A DNA stretch of 64,000 nt, taken from contig NZ_JQLW01000001.1 of assembly GCF_000744415.1 (NCBI RefSeq), positions 20,275-84,274 of the forward strand, written 5' to 3'. Within the stretch, counting starts at the first letter, position 1, and each line of letters begins with the position of its first letter. A program made the translations under genes and the position numbers. Source of the stretch: Ghiorsea bivora (GTDB taxonomy: Bacteria > Pseudomonadota > Zetaproteobacteria > Mariprofundales > Mariprofundaceae). The notes beneath the pieces are model-generated. The model had not been told where the DNA came from. It did no database searches and saw only the letters and a list, made by a program, of their open reading frames with translations. Below, piece by piece: positions 54,701-64,000 of this stretch.

Positions 54701-55903
54701 TACAAGTTTGCGTGCTTGTTTAATGGTTGATGCCAACTCACGCACTTCAAGCTTGTGATAGATAAATGGTTTAAATAATTCCAAAGCCATTTTCTTAGGT
54801 AGACCGCACTGATGCAGTTTAAGCTCAGGGCCAACCACAATCACCGAACGACCTGAGTAATCTACACGTTTACCCAACAAGTTTTGACGGAAACGACCTT
54901 GTTTACCTTTAATCACATCAGACAATGATTTAAGCGGACGACGGTTGTTACCAGCGATGGGTTTAGAGCGACGCGCATTATCAAACAATGCATCTACAGA
55001 TTCTTGCAACATGCGTTTTTCATTGCGTGTAATGATTTCTGGTGCGTTAAGCTCTAACAAACGTTTCAAACGATTATTACGGTTAATCACACGACGATAC
55101 AAATCATTCAAGTCAGAAGTGGCAAAACGACCACCATCCAAAGGAACCAATGGACGAATTTCTGGTGGTAACACAGGAATCACTTCCATAATCATCCACT
55201 CAGGGCGGTTACCTGAACCCACCATGGCTTCAATGGTTTGCAAACGTTTGGTAAGTTTTGTTAATTTGGTTACAGCTTTGGTCGCTGCAATTTGTGCACG
55301 TAATGATTGGCGTTCTTCTTCAAGGTCAATGTTTTTCAACATTTCACGTAAAGCTTCACCACCCATGGCTGCGCGGAACTCTTCACCATACTCTTCAAAA
55401 GCTTCGATATATTCTTCTTCTGAAAGCAATTGGTATTGATCAAGGCTGGTTAGCCCTGGATCTAGCACCACATAAGATTCAAAATACAAGATGCGTTCAA
55501 GTTCTTTTAAGGTTTTATCCAAAATCAAACCAATACGCGAAGGCAATGATTTCATAAACCAGATATGTGCAACGGGTGCAGCCAAATCAATGTGTGCCAT
55601 ACGTTCACGACGAACTTTCGATTGAATCACTTCAACCGAACATTTCTCACAAACCACACCACGATGTTTCAAACGTTTGTATTTACCACACAAACATTCG
55701 TAATCTTTAATCGGACCAAAGATTTTTGCGCAAAACAAACCATCACGCTCCGGTTTGAATGTACGGTAGTTGATGGTTTCAGGTTTTTTAACCTCGCCAT
55801 AAGACCATGAACGGATTTTCTCAGGGCTGGCCAAACCAACACGAAGGCCATCAAAGTCTTCAACACGACTTGGTTTTTGGAATAATTTAAATAATTCTTG
55901 CAT
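51725..55903 (-). CDS. rpoC: RNA polymerase beta' subunit
   Basis: 1392 aa, full length for proteobacteria. N-terminal zinc ribbon (CLCGKYKR...CEKCSVEV), catalytic [15 protein letters not shown] with the three Asp that bind Mg, second zinc-site Cys in [17 protein letters not shown], trigger-loop region with [15 protein letters not shown]. Two nt after rpoB. The acidic tail ([21 protein letters not shown]) is long. Confidence 0.98.
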   Translation of the reverse strand: MQELFKLFQKPSRVEDFDGLRVGLASPEKIRSWSYGEVKKPETINYRTFKPERDGLFCAKIFGPIKDYECLCGKYKRLKHRGVVCEKCSVEVIQSKVRRERMAHIDLAAPVAHIWFMKSLPSRIGLILDKTLKELERILYFESYVVLDPGLTSLDQYQLLSEEEYIEAFEEYGEEFRAAMGGEALREMLKNIDLEEERQSLRAQIAATKAVTKLTKLTKRLQTIEAMVGSGNRPEWMIMEVIPVLPPEIRPLVPLDGGRFATSDLNDLYRRVINRNNRLKRLLELNAPEIITRNEKRMLQESVDALFDNARRSKPIAGNNRRPLKSLSDVIKGKQGRFRQNLLGKRVDYSGRSVIVVGPELKLHQCGLPKKMALELFKPFIYHKLEVRELASTIKQARKLVEQGIPEVWDILAEVIHEHPVMLNRAPTLHRLGIQAFEPILIEGKAIQLHPLVCTAFNADFDGDQMAVHVPLSTEAQMEARALMMASNNVLSPATGKPVIVPTQDMVLGIYYLTRERPFEKGEGTIFVSPDEVQRAYDAGSVHIHTRITCRIRGAREETTVGRAILSTILPEELPFSSINRVLGKKELANLIEQCFVAAGNKATVLLADRLKHLGYTFATRSGASFCLGDVIIPENKVTMVETTEQEVQDVQQQYRDGLITAGERYNKVIDLWTNTTEKVARAMMDNLQTEQVMSPDGKKTESMTTFNSVYMMADSGARGSAQQIRQLAGMRGLMAKPDGSIIETPITANFREGLTVLQYFISTHGARKGLADTALKTANSGYLTRRLVDVAQDSVIREQDCGTATGITISDLVDGGEVIEAMSERVLGRVLLEAAVDPLSGVEIAAAGTMINEDLVEKIEASNIESLRIRSVLTCEADEGVCATCYGRDLGHGTPVGMGEAVGVIAAQSIGEPGTQLTMRTFHVGGTASRSTEAASVEAKYNGTIQLEHEIVVTDTQGAEIVINRHTELLVMDAGGKEVERHRIPYGARLLVKSGDEVAQGKTLAEWDPYTMPLIAEVDGKVRYVDIEEGKTIREEVDEVTGMSSRVVIQGSDAGSAALRPQMQLVDPKNPDDDPIVIARTNVPARYFLSPGAIMNRENGEEVRAGDVLARIPRETSKTKDITGGLPRVVELFEARKPKNLAFIAGADGTIVFGKDIRGKRRIYIEPDDGGDAIEYQIPKGSHISVQEGDRVRRGERLMEGSPAPHDILKVLGVEALSKYLTDEVQEVYRLQGVKINDKHIEVIVRQMMRRVQIMDPGASTYVAGEQVERKQVIRLNRKLEAEGKPPVVFEPVLLGITKASLNTESFISAASFQETTRVITEAALAGKVDWLTGLKENVILGRLLPAGTGMAVRNAPKPKQDDDDEVVAEVTEVDVEVVEASTEAGVQDEA

Positions 55904-55905
55904 GA

Positions 55906-58900
55906 TTATTCTCCTTCACCTTCTTTTGGTTTCTTGACCATGGACATATCAATACCCAAAGCATTCATCTCTTTGACCATCACATTGAATGATTCAGGGA
56001 TACCTGCTTCAAACGTCATTTCACCGCGAACAATGGACTCATACATCTTCGTACGACCTTGAACATCATCGGCTTTAACAGTAAGCATTTCTTGTAAGGT
56101 ATAAGATGCACCATACGCTTCCAATGCCCATACTTCCATCTCACCAAAGCGCTGACCACCAAACTGCGCTTTACCACCCAAGGGTTGTTGTGTAACCAAT
56201 GAGTAAGGGCCAGTCGAACGGGCATGAATTTTCTCATCCACCAAGTGATGCAGTTTCAAGATATACATTTGACCCACAGTGACTGGTCTATCAAATGCTT
56301 CACCTGTATAACCATCATACAGAACCATTTGACCTTCAGCTTCTACTTCTGCCAAATTCAACATATTGTCAATATCAGCTTCTTTAGCACCATCAAATAC
56401 TGGTGTGGCAATCGGCACACCACCTTTCAGTGTTTCTACAAGGCCTTCAATATCTTTGCTGCCCATTTTTTTGATGGATGCACAAGCCTTGTCATCACCT
56501 TCATAAATTTCTAACAAGAACTCCCGCTGCTCTTCAACAGCAACTTCTGCTCTCACCATTTCATCCAAACGACGACCCAACTCTTTGGCTGCATGACCCA
56601 TATGCACTTCGAAAATCTGACCGATATTCATCCGTGATGGTACACCCAATGGGTTCAAACATACATCAACAGCATGACCATCTGCGGCATAAGGCATATC
56701 TTCTTCAGGTACAATCACCGAAATCACACCTTTGTTACCATGACGACCCGCCATTTTATCACCCGGTTGTAGTTTACGTTTCACCGCAACAAATACTTTA
56801 ACGACGGTAAGTTCACCTGGTTTTAATTCAGAGCCTTCACGAACTTTAGCAACTTTTTCTTCAAAACGTGTTTCTAAACGTTCACGTTCTGTATCCATAT
56901 TACTTAGGATTGAAGCAACTTGTGTGTTGATATCGTCATCTTCCACAGAAAGCGTAGACAAGTCTTTTACGGTTAATGAGGATAAGTGATCATCAGGAAT
57001 AGTATCACCCTTATTCAAACCTTTCACAGTCACCGCTTTTTTGCCTGCCAATAGTGCTTGCAAACGAGAGCGAACATTTTCTTCTAAAGTACGACGTTCA
57101 TCTTCTTTATCCGTATAAAGCTGCTCAACCGATGCTTCTTCAATGGATTTGGCACGGTCATTTTTTTCATCACCACGGCGTGTAAATACTTGAACATCAA
57201 TCACCACACCTTCATCACCAGGTTTCACACGCAATGACGAATCCCTAACATCCGATGCTTTTTCACCAAAAATGGCGCGCAATAATTTTTCTTCAGGTGA
57301 CAATTGGCTTTCACCTTTTGGTGTAATTTTACCCACCAAAATATCACCTGGTTTTACTTCTGCACCGACATACGCAATACCAGACTCATCCAAATGACGC
57401 AGTGCATCTTCACTTACATTTGGAATATCACTGGTGATTTCTTCATCACCCAACTTGGTTTGACGTGCTGTACATGTAAGCTCTTCAATATGAATGGATG
57501 TGTACACATCATCTTTCACCAGTTTCTCAGAAATCACAATCGCATCTTCGAAGTTATAGCCACGCCAAGGCATCAATGCTACTTGTACATTACGACCAAG
57601 TGCCAACTCACCCCTATCCGTTGATGGACCATCAGCAATAATATCGCCTTTACCAATCACATCATTCACTTTCACAATCGGACGTTGGTTAAAACATGTA
57701 TTCTGATTTGAACGACGGTATTTAAACAAGCGGTATACATCAATACCAGGCTCGCCTTCAACTTGTTCATCATCATGAACACGCACAACAATACGCGAGC
57801 TATCCACACGCTCAACCACACCACCACGGCGTGCAACTGCTGACACACCAGAGTCACGTGCCACTTCAGCTTCCATGCCTGTACCCACAAGTGGTTTCTC
57901 AGCACGCACCAAAGGCACGGCTTGACGTTGCATGTTTGAACCCATCAATGCCCTGTTCGCATCATCATGCTCAAGGAAAGGAATCAAACCAGCTGAAACA
58001 GATACCACTTGTGATGGTGATACATCCATATAATCGATTTCTTCAGGTGGCACCATCAAGAATTCGCCATCTTGCCTACACTGAATAAACGCGGCATCAA
58101 ACTCACCCTTATCATTCACTTTAGCATTGGCTTGGGCAATGATTAGTCCTGCTTCATCAATGGCTGACAAATACACTACTTCACGGGTCACACTACCCTT
58201 TTCAACTTTACGATATGGTGTTTCAATAAAACCAAAATCATTCACTTTAGCAAAAGAAGACAATGAGTTAATCAAACCAATGTTTGGTCCCTCAGGTGTC
58301 TCAATTGGACATAGACGACCATAATGCGTTGGATGTACGTCACGTACTTCAAAACCAGCACGGTCACGCGATAAACCACCAGGGCCAAGTGCCGAAAGGC
58401 GACGCTTGTGTGTTACTTCAGACAATGGGTTGGTTTGGTCCATGAATTGTGATAATTGTGATGAACCAAAGAACTCACGAACAGAGGCAATCAAAGGTTT
58501 AGAATTTACCAAGTCAGAAGGCATCATTTCTGCAATTTCAGCCGTGCTTAAACGATCACGAATCGCACGTTCCATGCGAATCAAGCCAATACGAATTTGG
58601 TTTTCTAACAACTCACCAACAGAACGAAGGCGACGGTTACCCAAGTGGTCAATATCATCCACTTCGCCAATACCATCACGCAATTTCAATAATGTATCAA
58701 CAGATAAAAGAATATCGTCAACACGCAACGTACCTTGATCCAAAGGCACATCATCATCAGAAATGTTCAGGCGGCTATTTAACTTCATCCGCCCAACACG
58801 TGATAAGTCATAACGTGATTTGTCAAAGAACATAGATTCAAACAATGCTTTTGCTGTTTCCACAGTTGGTGGTTCACCAGGACGCATCATACGATAGATT

Positions 58901-60009
58901 TCAACTTGTGCTTCTTCTTTAGACTGCACCATATCCATACGTAATGTATCGGCCAACCAAGGACCCCTATGGAATGCATCAATGAACAAACATTCAAAAG
59001 TTTCAACACCTGCTGTACGCAATGCTGCCAATGACTCTTCAGTTAACTCATGGTTAGCATCCATCAACATTTCATCGCCTGCCAACATCACAGGCTGAGC
59101 TGTTACTTCACCCAATACATTTTCTTCAGGAACATCCAACCATTCCACACCAGCTTCGCTTAGCTTTTTAATCGCTACACGGTTAATCTTTTTACCTTCG
59201 GCAACAATACGTTTGCCATCAATTTCGATGTCACGCACAGCACGGCTACCCAAAAATAAATCAGCATCAAATTTCACTTGATAGCCATCTTTGGTAATTT
59301 GGTATGTACGACGCTTGTAGAAATGATCCAAAATATCTTGTGTACTTAAGCCCAAAGCTTTAAGCAAGATACCAGCTGTCATTTTACGACGTAAATCAAT
59401 ACGGAAATACAACTTGTCTTTAGCATCAAATTCAAAATCTAACCAAGAACCACGATAGGGGATAATTCTTGATTTAAACAACAGCTTACCTGAAGCATGC
59501 GTTTTACCACGGTCATGGTCGAAAAACACACCTGGAGATCTATGCATTTGTGAAACAATAGCACGTTCCGTACCATTAATAACAAATGAGCCATGATCCG
59601 TCATCAAAGGAATTTCACCCATGTATACAGTCTGATCACGTACTTCTTTTAATTTTCTTTTCTTGCCTTTGCTGCCATCTTGCTCAAACACCTTAAGGCG
59701 GAGCTTCACTTTCACCGGCAAAGCAAAAGTAATATCACGACGAATACACTCTTCAAGGTCGTAGCGAGGTGCCATATATTCAAGGCCTTCAAAATGAAGC
59801 TCTGCACCACCTGAGTAATCACGAATTGGGAACACTGACGCAAATACAGTTGCTAAACGCGAACCTGCAATATCTGTAGAACCCTGCCCTACACCAACGA
59901 ACTCACTGTATGAACTCAATTGGAGTTGCAGCATATTTGGCATCTGTGTAACCGAATCAATTTTACCAAAATTCTTGCGGATACGTTTAACAATAGCTTG
60001 TTTGCCCAT
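55906..60009 (-). CDS. rpoB: RNA polymerase beta subunit
   Basis: 1367 aa. The rifampicin region is intact in sequence ([34 protein letters not shown]), with [32 protein letters not shown] and, near the end, [22 protein letters not shown]. Co-transcribed with rpoC; preceded by a probable attenuator hairpin. Confidence 0.98.
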   Translation of the reverse strand: MGKQAIVKRIRKNFGKIDSVTQMPNMLQLQLSSYSEFVGVGQGSTDIAGSRLATVFASVFPIRDYSGGAELHFEGLEYMAPRYDLEECIRRDITFALPVKVKLRLKVFEQDGSKGKKRKLKEVRDQTVYMGEIPLMTDHGSFVINGTERAIVSQMHRSPGVFFDHDRGKTHASGKLLFKSRIIPYRGSWLDFEFDAKDKLYFRIDLRRKMTAGILLKALGLSTQDILDHFYKRRTYQITKDGYQVKFDADLFLGSRAVRDIEIDGKRIVAEGKKINRVAIKKLSEAGVEWLDVPEENVLGEVTAQPVMLAGDEMLMDANHELTEESLAALRTAGVETFECLFIDAFHRGPWLADTLRMDMVQSKEEAQVEIYRMMRPGEPPTVETAKALFESMFFDKSRYDLSRVGRMKLNSRLNISDDDVPLDQGTLRVDDILLSVDTLLKLRDGIGEVDDIDHLGNRRLRSVGELLENQIRIGLIRMERAIRDRLSTAEIAEMMPSDLVNSKPLIASVREFFGSSQLSQFMDQTNPLSEVTHKRRLSALGPGGLSRDRAGFEVRDVHPTHYGRLCPIETPEGPNIGLINSLSSFAKVNDFGFIETPYRKVEKGSVTREVVYLSAIDEAGLIIAQANAKVNDKGEFDAAFIQCRQDGEFLMVPPEEIDYMDVSPSQVVSVSAGLIPFLEHDDANRALMGSNMQRQAVPLVRAEKPLVGTGMEAEVARDSGVSAVARRGGVVERVDSSRIVVRVHDDEQVEGEPGIDVYRLFKYRRSNQNTCFNQRPIVKVNDVIGKGDIIADGPSTDRGELALGRNVQVALMPWRGYNFEDAIVISEKLVKDDVYTSIHIEELTCTARQTKLGDEEITSDIPNVSEDALRHLDESGIAYVGAEVKPGDILVGKITPKGESQLSPEEKLLRAIFGEKASDVRDSSLRVKPGDEGVVIDVQVFTRRGDEKNDRAKSIEEASVEQLYTDKEDERRTLEENVRSRLQALLAGKKAVTVKGLNKGDTIPDDHLSSLTVKDLSTLSVEDDDINTQVASILSNMDTERERLETRFEEKVAKVREGSELKPGELTVVKVFVAVKRKLQPGDKMAGRHGNKGVISVIVPEEDMPYAADGHAVDVCLNPLGVPSRMNIGQIFEVHMGHAAKELGRRLDEMVRAEVAVEEQREFLLEIYEGDDKACASIKKMGSKDIEGLVETLKGGVPIATPVFDGAKEADIDNMLNLAEVEAEGQMVLYDGYTGEAFDRPVTVGQMYILKLHHLVDEKIHARSTGPYSLVTQQPLGGKAQFGGQRFGEMEVWALEAYGASYTLQEMLTVKADDVQGRTKMYESIVRGEMTFEAGIPESFNVMVKEMNALGIDMSMVKKPKEGEGE

Positions 60010-60081
60010 GTGTTGACCTCAATATTTCTTATAAATCTTATCTTTCTTTCAATCTCAAACTAAAACGCGAAAAAGACCAAA

Positions 60082-60105
60082 CCCTTAGCAGTAAACTACT
60101 AAGGG
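60082..60105 (-). promoter_or_regulatory. Hairpin in the rplL-rpoB gap (attenuator-like)
   Basis: CCCTTAG (60082-60088) pairs with CTAAGGG (60099-60105), inner pairs continue past one mismatch. On minus, TTTGGTCTTTTT follows. The 140-nt gap has no frame. In E. coli the same gap holds an attenuator and an RNase III site that lower rpoBC expression relative to L7/L12. Confidence 0.5.
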
Positions 60106-60149
60106 ATTAGCCTTCAATTACGCGTGAATCAAAAAGCGCAATGCGCTAA

Positions 60150-60530
60150 TTATTTCAACTCTACAGTTGCGCCAGCTTCTTCAAGTTTTGCTTTCAAAGC
60201 TTCAGCGTCGTCTTTAGAAAGACCTTCTTTCACGTTACCTGGAGCGCCGTCAACGACTGCTTTAGCTTCTTTCAAACCAAGACCAGTTGCTTCACGAACA
60301 GCTTTGATTACTTGAATTTTCTTTTCGCCTGCTGCAGTCAATACAACGTCGAACTCAGTTTGTTCTTCCGCTGCTCCAGCGTCGCCGCCAGCTGCTGCAA
60401 CACCAGCTACTGCTACAGGAGCTGCTGCTGATACGCCGAATTTTTCTTCCAATGCAGATACCAACTCAGAAAGTTCAAGTACTGACATAGTTTCGATTGC
60501 TGTGATTAAATCATCTTTTGTAATAGCCAT
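60150..60530 (-). CDS. rplL: Ribosomal protein L7/L12
   Basis: 126 aa. N-terminal dimer domain ([27 protein letters not shown]), Ala/Gly-rich hinge (about 35-55), C-terminal factor-binding domain ([39 protein letters not shown]). Forms the stalk with L10. Confidence 0.98.
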   Translation of the reverse strand: MAITKDDLITAIETMSVLELSELVSALEEKFGVSAAAPVAVAGVAAAGGDAGAAEEQTEFDVVLTAAGEKKIQVIKAVREATGLGLKEAKAVVDGAPGNVKEGLSKDDAEALKAKLEEAGATVELK

Positions 60531-60586
60531 TTTAATTGTTTCCTCTTGCGTTTTTTATTAGTTATAAAAATAAATACGGTTTGTAT

Positions 60587-61102
60587 TTATGCTTCTTTTT
60601 GGTCGCGTATTGCTGCCAAAGTCCGCACAAATGATGCCGGAATTTCGTTCAAAGTACGTACGAAACCACTGATCGGTGATTGCATGCTGCCCAACATCTT
60701 AGCCAACAATTCATCGCGCGATGGTAAGCTCGCCAATGCTTTGATACCCGCTGCATCAATCGCTTTTCCATCAAGAACACCACCACGAATTTCTAAGGCT
60801 TTATTCTCTTTGGCAAAGTCAGAAATTGCTTTGGCCATACCCACTGGGTCTGAACCATATGCAATTGCAACAGGACCGGTGAAAAATTCTTCAGCTGCTT
60901 CGACACTTGTACCTTTTGCTGCACGACGTGCTAATGTGTTTTTTACGATACGTAAATTAACATTTGCATGATGCAAGCGACTTCTTAGGTCACCCATAGC
61001 AGATACATTCAGACCACTGTATTGTGCAACAATAGCAGAGTCTGACTCCGACCAAGCAGTATGAAGTTCTTCGACAATAGTTTGTTTGTTTCCCCGATTC
61101 AC
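60587..61102 (-). CDS. rplJ: Ribosomal protein L10
   Basis: 171 aa from the GTG at 61102. A near-perfect Shine-Dalgarno AAGGAGGT ends 4 nt before it, and the resulting N-terminus VNRGNKQTIVEELHTAW is the family's usual start. The ATG at 61168 lies in the leader and was rejected. L10 carries L7/L12 dimers and, in E. coli, represses its own leader. A perfect hairpin lies in that leader here. Confidence 0.95.
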   Translation of the reverse strand: MNRGNKQTIVEELHTAWSESDSAIVAQYSGLNVSAMGDLRSRLHHANVNLRIVKNTLARRAAKGTSVEAAEEFFTGPVAIAYGSDPVGMAKAISDFAKENKALEIRGGVLDGKAIDAAGIKALASLPSRDELLAKMLGSMQSPISGFVRTLNEIPASFVRTLAAIRDQKEA

Positions 61103-61280
61103 TTCTACCTCCTTGCTTATTTTTGACCCGCGCAAGTGAGCTATCACTCCATCTGTACTGGCTTTCATGATTAAGCAAATAAATGCGCCTGTAGTCTGGG
61201 ACGGATCGTTCTTTAATCACATAATGCGATTAACTTGTTGTATGCACCGCTTCCCAGGAAGCGGTGCATACCAATTCTTA
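61103..61280 (-). promoter_or_regulatory. rplJ leader with a perfect 15-bp hairpin
   Basis: A 178-nt untranslated gap between rplA and rplJ. GTATGCACCGCTTCC (61238-61252) and its exact reverse complement (61255-61269) form a very stable hairpin directly after rplA. There is no T-run, so it is not a simple terminator. The position matches the L10(L12)4 translational control leader and transcript-processing region known from E. coli. Confidence 0.6.
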
Positions 61281-61967
61281 TTAAAGTGTACCCAAGTCCA
61301 CGCGTACGCCTGCACCCATAGTCGCAGAAAGTACAAAACTTTGCATATAACGACCTTTAGCAGATGCTGGTTTCATACGGTTCAATTCTGAAATCAAAAA
61401 CTCAACATTTTCATTAAGTTTTTCAGCATCAAAAGAACAACGGCCAACAGGCGCATGAACCACACCTGCTTTATCTACACGCACTTCAATTTGACCCGAT
61501 TTGATCGCTGCAACAGCCTTAGCCACATCCATAGTTACCGTACCCAATTTAGGGTTTGGCATCAAACCACGAGGACCCAACACACGACCCAAACGACCCA
61601 CTTGACCCATCATGTCTGGTGTTGCCACAACACGGTCAAAGTCCATGAAGCCACCTTGGATTTTCTCAGCCAAATCTTCAGCACCTACAATATCTGCGCC
61701 CGCTTTTTCAGCTTCTTCAGCTTTAGGACCTTTAGCAAATACCGCAACACGTGCAGTTTTACCAGTGCCGTTTGGCAATGCGATTGTACCACGAACCATT
61801 TGGTCTGCGTGACGTGGGTCTACACCCAATTTGATTGCAACATCAACAGACTCATCAAATTTCGCTTTAGGTTGTGCCAGAATTGCTTCTAGCGCTTCTT
61901 TAACACTTACATTGTTCTCAGGAACGCAGTTACGCGCTTCTTTCATACGTTTCGTTAACTTTGCCAT
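61281..61967 (-). CDS. rplA: Ribosomal protein L1
   Basis: 228 aa: [86 protein letters not shown]1 binds 23S rRNA at the exit-site stalk and can repress the L11-L1 messenger. Three nt after rplK. Confidence 0.98.
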   Translation of the reverse strand: MAKLTKRMKEARNCVPENNVSVKEALEAILAQPKAKFDESVDVAIKLGVDPRHADQMVRGTIALPNGTGKTARVAVFAKGPKAEEAEKAGADIVGAEDLAEKIQGGFMDFDRVVATPDMMGQVGRLGRVLGPRGLMPNPKLGTVTMDVAKAVAAIKSGQIEVRVDKAGVVHAPVGRCSFDAEKLNENVEFLISELNRMKPASAKGRYMQSFVLSATMGAGVRVDLGTL

Positions 61968-61970
61968 GAC

Positions 61971-62399
61971 TTATCCCTTGACCTCTAGACCCATAGAACG
62001 AGCGGTACCAGCAATGATTTTTGCACCTGCTGTTACATCATAGCAGTTCAAATCAACCATTTTTGCTTGTGCAATTTCTTCTAATTGCGCTTGGGTTACT
62101 GTGCCAACTTTATTTTTGTTCGGCTCACCACTGCCTTTTTTAATATTCGCAGCTTTCATCAATAAAATTGATGCAGGTGGTGTCTTGATAACAAAATCAA
62201 ATGATTTATCTTTATATACTGAAATCACAACAGGAAGCGGCATGCCTGCTTCCATTTCTTGCGTTCTGGCGTTAAACGCTTTACAGAACTCCATGATATT
62301 CAGACCAGCTTGACCCAATGCAGGACCAACTGGTGGGGCAGGGTTTGCTTTACCTGCAGGAACCTGAAGCTTTACAAGCTTCTCTAATACTTTTGCCAT
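61971..62399 (-). CDS. rplK: Ribosomal protein L11
   Basis: 142 aa from the ATG at 62399 (GGAGAA 8 nt upstream): [44 protein letters not shown], and C-terminal [11 protein letters not shown] further in-frame start at 62423 would add eight atypical residues and lacks this site. Preceded by a 112-nt gap after nusG, a possible L1-control leader. Confidence 0.97.
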   Translation of the reverse strand: MAKVLEKLVKLQVPAGKANPAPPVGPALGQAGLNIMEFCKAFNARTQEMEAGMPLPVVISVYKDKSFDFVIKTPPASILLMKAANIKKGSGEPNKNKVGTVTQAQLEEIAQAKMVDLNCYDVTAGAKIIAGTARSMGLEVKG

Positions 62400-62511
62400 T
62401 ATACATTCTCCAACCGATTTCAAAGCATCGTGCTTATCTATCTTTATTCGTGATTATTCAACCACTCCCGCAAACGCGGTAAAACCCAGCATCCTTGCCA
62501 GGCCATAACTT

Positions 62512-63042
62512 TTAAGCTTTTTCGACTTGGAAGTATTCCAACTCAACAGGCGTAGGGCGACCAAAAATTGAAACACTTACCTTCAACTTCGCCTCATTCT
62601 CATCCACTTCTTCAACCAAGCCGTTAAACGAAGCAAACGGGCCGTCAATAACGCGAACAGCCTCACCAACTTCAAACAATACTTTTGGCTTAGGACGTTC
62701 AACACCTTCTTCAATCTGATGCAACAAACGATCAACTTCCTTCTGAGGCATAGGACGCGGTTTACCCGTACCACCCAAGAAACCAGTAACCTGCTGTGTA
62801 GACTTCACAATATGCCAAGTCTCATCCGTCAGCTCCATTTCAACCAAAACATAACCCGGAAAAAACTTGCGGCGACTAATAACCTTTTGACCATCGCGTA
62901 ACTCAACCACTTCCTCTCTAGGAACCATAATCTGACCAAACAAATCCTGAAGACCCGCTCGCTCAATATTCTCAGTTAAAGCTGCAACAACCTTATCTTC
63001 CGCATTCGAATACGCCTGAACCACATACCATTGTTTTGCCAT
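62512..63042 (-). CDS. nusG: Transcription termination/antitermination factor NusG
   Basis: 176 aa: N-terminal NGN domain ([44 protein letters not shown]) and C-terminal KOW domain ([23 protein letters not shown]). Begins immediately after the secE stop. Confidence 0.98.
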   Translation of the reverse strand: MAKQWYVVQAYSNAEDKVVAALTENIERAGLQDLFGQIMVPREEVVELRDGQKVISRRKFFPGYVLVEMELTDETWHIVKSTQQVTGFLGGTGKPRPMPQKEVDRLLHQIEEGVERPKPKVLFEVGEAVRVIDGPFASFNGLVEEVDENEAKLKVSVSIFGRPTPVELEYFQVEKA

Positions 63043-63231
63043 TTATATCACCTTCTGAACAAGCCAACCTAACAGCGAGTCAATACCGTATAAAAAGATG
63101 GAAATAATCACCACCATTACAAACACCATCAAAGTAGCTTGAATCGTTTCTTTACGCTCAGGCCAAACCACTTTCTTAGCCTCAATTTGAACTTCGCGTA
63201 TAAATTTTTGTGTATCTGCGATACGACCCAT
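63043..63231 (-). CDS. secE: Preprotein translocase subunit SecE
   Basis: 62 aa, short single-membrane form: cytoplasmic helix FIREVQIEAKKVVWPERKETIQAT followed by one membrane helix (LMVFVMVVIISIFLYGIDSLLGWLV). Part of SecYEG. It sits between tRNA-Trp and nusG, the usual order. Confidence 0.97.
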   Translation of the reverse strand: MGRIADTQKFIREVQIEAKKVVWPERKETIQATLMVFVMVVIISIFLYGIDSLLGWLVQKVI

Positions 63232-63278
63232 GTTACCAACCTCTACAAAGAAACTTTACTACTTCAAACGGTAAAAAA

Positions 63279-63354
63279 TGGCAGGCGAGGAGGGACTCGA
63301 ACCCACAGCACCCGGTTTTGGAGACCGGTACTCTACCAATTGAGCTACTCGCCT
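63279..63354 (-). tRNA. tRNA-Trp (anticodon CCA)
   Basis: Minus-strand 76-nt cloverleaf with acceptor AGGCGAG/CTCGCCT, discriminator G, encoded CCA, anticodon CCA at 63321-63319, T-arm GTGGG-TTCGAGT-CCCTC (one wobble). Located between rpmG and secE, the standard tufB-tRNA-Trp-secE arrangement. Confidence 0.97.
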
Positions 63355-63368
63355 ATCTCACCCTGACC

Positions 63369-63521
63369 TTAAACTTTACTTTCTTTATGAAGTGTATGTT
63401 TACGGCAAGAATTACAATATTTTTTCAACGCTAACTTTTCAGTCATCGTACGTTTATTCTTATCCGTCGTATAGTTACGACGCTTACAATCTTCACATGC
63501 CAATGATAATAGTTCACGCAT
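63369..63521 (-). CDS. rpmG: Ribosomal protein L33
   Basis: 50 aa, MRELLSLACEDCKRRNYTT...KLALKKYCNSCRKHTLHKESK. Both CxxC pairs are present, so this is the zinc-binding form. AGAGGTAAAT precedes the ATG. Between tuf and tRNA-Trp, as in many proteobacteria. Confidence 0.95.
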   Translation of the reverse strand: MRELLSLACEDCKRRNYTTDKNKRTMTEKLALKKYCNSCRKHTLHKESKV

Positions 63522-63546
63522 TTTATTTACCTCTACCAAACAGCAA

Positions 63547-63576
63547 AGGCGACTGCAGATTCCTCCGCAGTCGCCT
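63547..63576. terminator. Hairpin between tuf and rpmG
   Basis: Perfect 10-bp stem AGGCGACTGC (63547-63556) / GCAGTCGCCT (63567-63576). The long T-run (seven T) is on the plus-strand side. In the tuf direction the tail is only TTTGCTGTTT, so partial termination or processing is likely. Confidence 0.55.
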
Positions 63577-63595
63577 ACCGTTTTTTTAACCTTAA

Positions 63596-64000
63596 TTACT
63601 TGTTAATATCAGTTACAACGCCAGCGCCAACTGTGCGTCCACCTTCGCGGATAGCGAACCTAAGTTCTTTATCCATTGCGATTGGTGTAATCAATGTTAC
63701 GTCCATAGCGACATTATCGCCAGGCATTACCATTTCAGTGCCTTCAGGCAACTTAACAGAACCAGTCACGTCAGTTGTACGGAAGTAAAACTGTGGACGG
63801 TAACCGTCGAAGAATGGCGTGTGACGACCACCCTCATCTTTGTTCAAAATATATGCTTCAGCTTTGAACTCAGTGTGTGGTGTGATTGAACCAGGCTTAG
63901 CCAATACTTGACCACGCTCAACGTCTTCACGTTTGGTACCACGTAACAATGCGCCAATGTTGTCGCCTGCTTCACCACGATCCAAAAGCTTACGGAACAT
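63596..64000 (-). CDS. tuf: Elongation factor Tu, C-terminal part (5' end outside window)
   Basis: The visible 134 residues are the end of domain 2 and all of domain 3: [72 protein letters not shown]. The frame is open at the window edge, so the first Met here is internal. Full-length EF-Tu is about 396 residues. Confidence 0.97.
   Translation of the reverse strand: MFRKLLDRGEAGDNIGALLRGTKREDVERGQVLAKPGSITPHTEFKAEAYILNKDEGGRHTPFFDGYRPQFYFRTTDVTGSVKLPEGTEMVMPGDNVAMDVTLITPIAMDKELRFAIREGGRTVGAGVVTDINK

Noticed and set aside
54945..55439. 164-codon plus-strand frame inside rpoC
   Set aside because: Antisense shadow; Ser/Arg-rich composition typical of reversed coding sequence.
61103..61168. Longer L10 start at 61168
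   Set aside because: Would place a near-perfect Shine-Dalgarno inside the gene; the GTG at 61102 matches the family's N-terminus.

Overview
The window looks like a chromosomal segment of a moderately A+T-rich Gram-negative bacterium, most likely a proteobacterium. Evidence: a proteobacterial-style tuf/rpmG/tRNA-Trp/secE/nusG/rplKAJL/rpoBC block, mreBCD-mrdA-mrdB, separate trpE/trpG/trpD/trpC genes, a YgiQ-type radical SAM enzyme and many periplasmic c-type haem proteins. The c-type haem genes, O-antigen-type genes and base composition would suit a marine iron-oxidising lineage such as Zetaproteobacteria. That is an impression, not something shown here.

Layout. 1-2100: the 3' end of a large AsmA/DUF748-like protein, tRNA-Phe, a decayed integration site with fragments of two different integrases, and tRNA-Ala. 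2163-6139: trpE-trpG-trpD-trpC, with a palindromic intergenic repeat between trpD and trpC. 6184-8959: a 44-residue small protein, an XRE regulator and ygiQ. 9025-13591 (minus): a periplasmic electron-transfer locus. It encodes a b-type membrane cytochrome candidate, an SHP/DUF1924 cytochrome, a dihaem cytochrome (DHC) and then four paralogous mono-haem proteins. All four paralogues end in the same Gly-Cys / hydrophobic helix / Arg-Arg-Lys tail. 13675-21897 (mostly minus): housekeeping genes (nuclease, pyrD, coaD, rsmD, response regulator, M16 protease pair, def, GcvR-like).

21917-46096 (minus) is a large surface-polysaccharide locus. It encodes a sugar-phosphate initiating transferase and enzymes for at least three activated sugars: a dTDP-3-acetamido-3,6-dideoxyhexose, a UDP-L-QuiNAc/FucNAc-type sugar and a UDP-HexNAc uronic acid. 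It also has several glycosyltransferases, an ABC exporter and a Wzx-type flippase. A sulfation module runs through it: an APS kinase, two tandem sulfotransferases, a sulfotransferase-glycosyltransferase fusion and an internally deleted sulfotransferase. A mazEF toxin-antitoxin pair with its own palindromic operator sits inside the locus.

46176-51646 (minus) holds comEA-like, rodA, mrdA, mreD, mreC and mreB (cell shape). 51694-64000 (minus) holds the transcription/translation block rpoC, rpoB, rplL, rplJ, rplA, rplK, nusG, secE, tRNA-Trp, rpmG and the end of tuf.

Most promising for novelty: the four-member family with the GC-helix-RRK tail next to the SHP/DHC/cytochrome b genes, and the sulfated-polysaccharide locus with its sulfotransferase-GT2 fusion.
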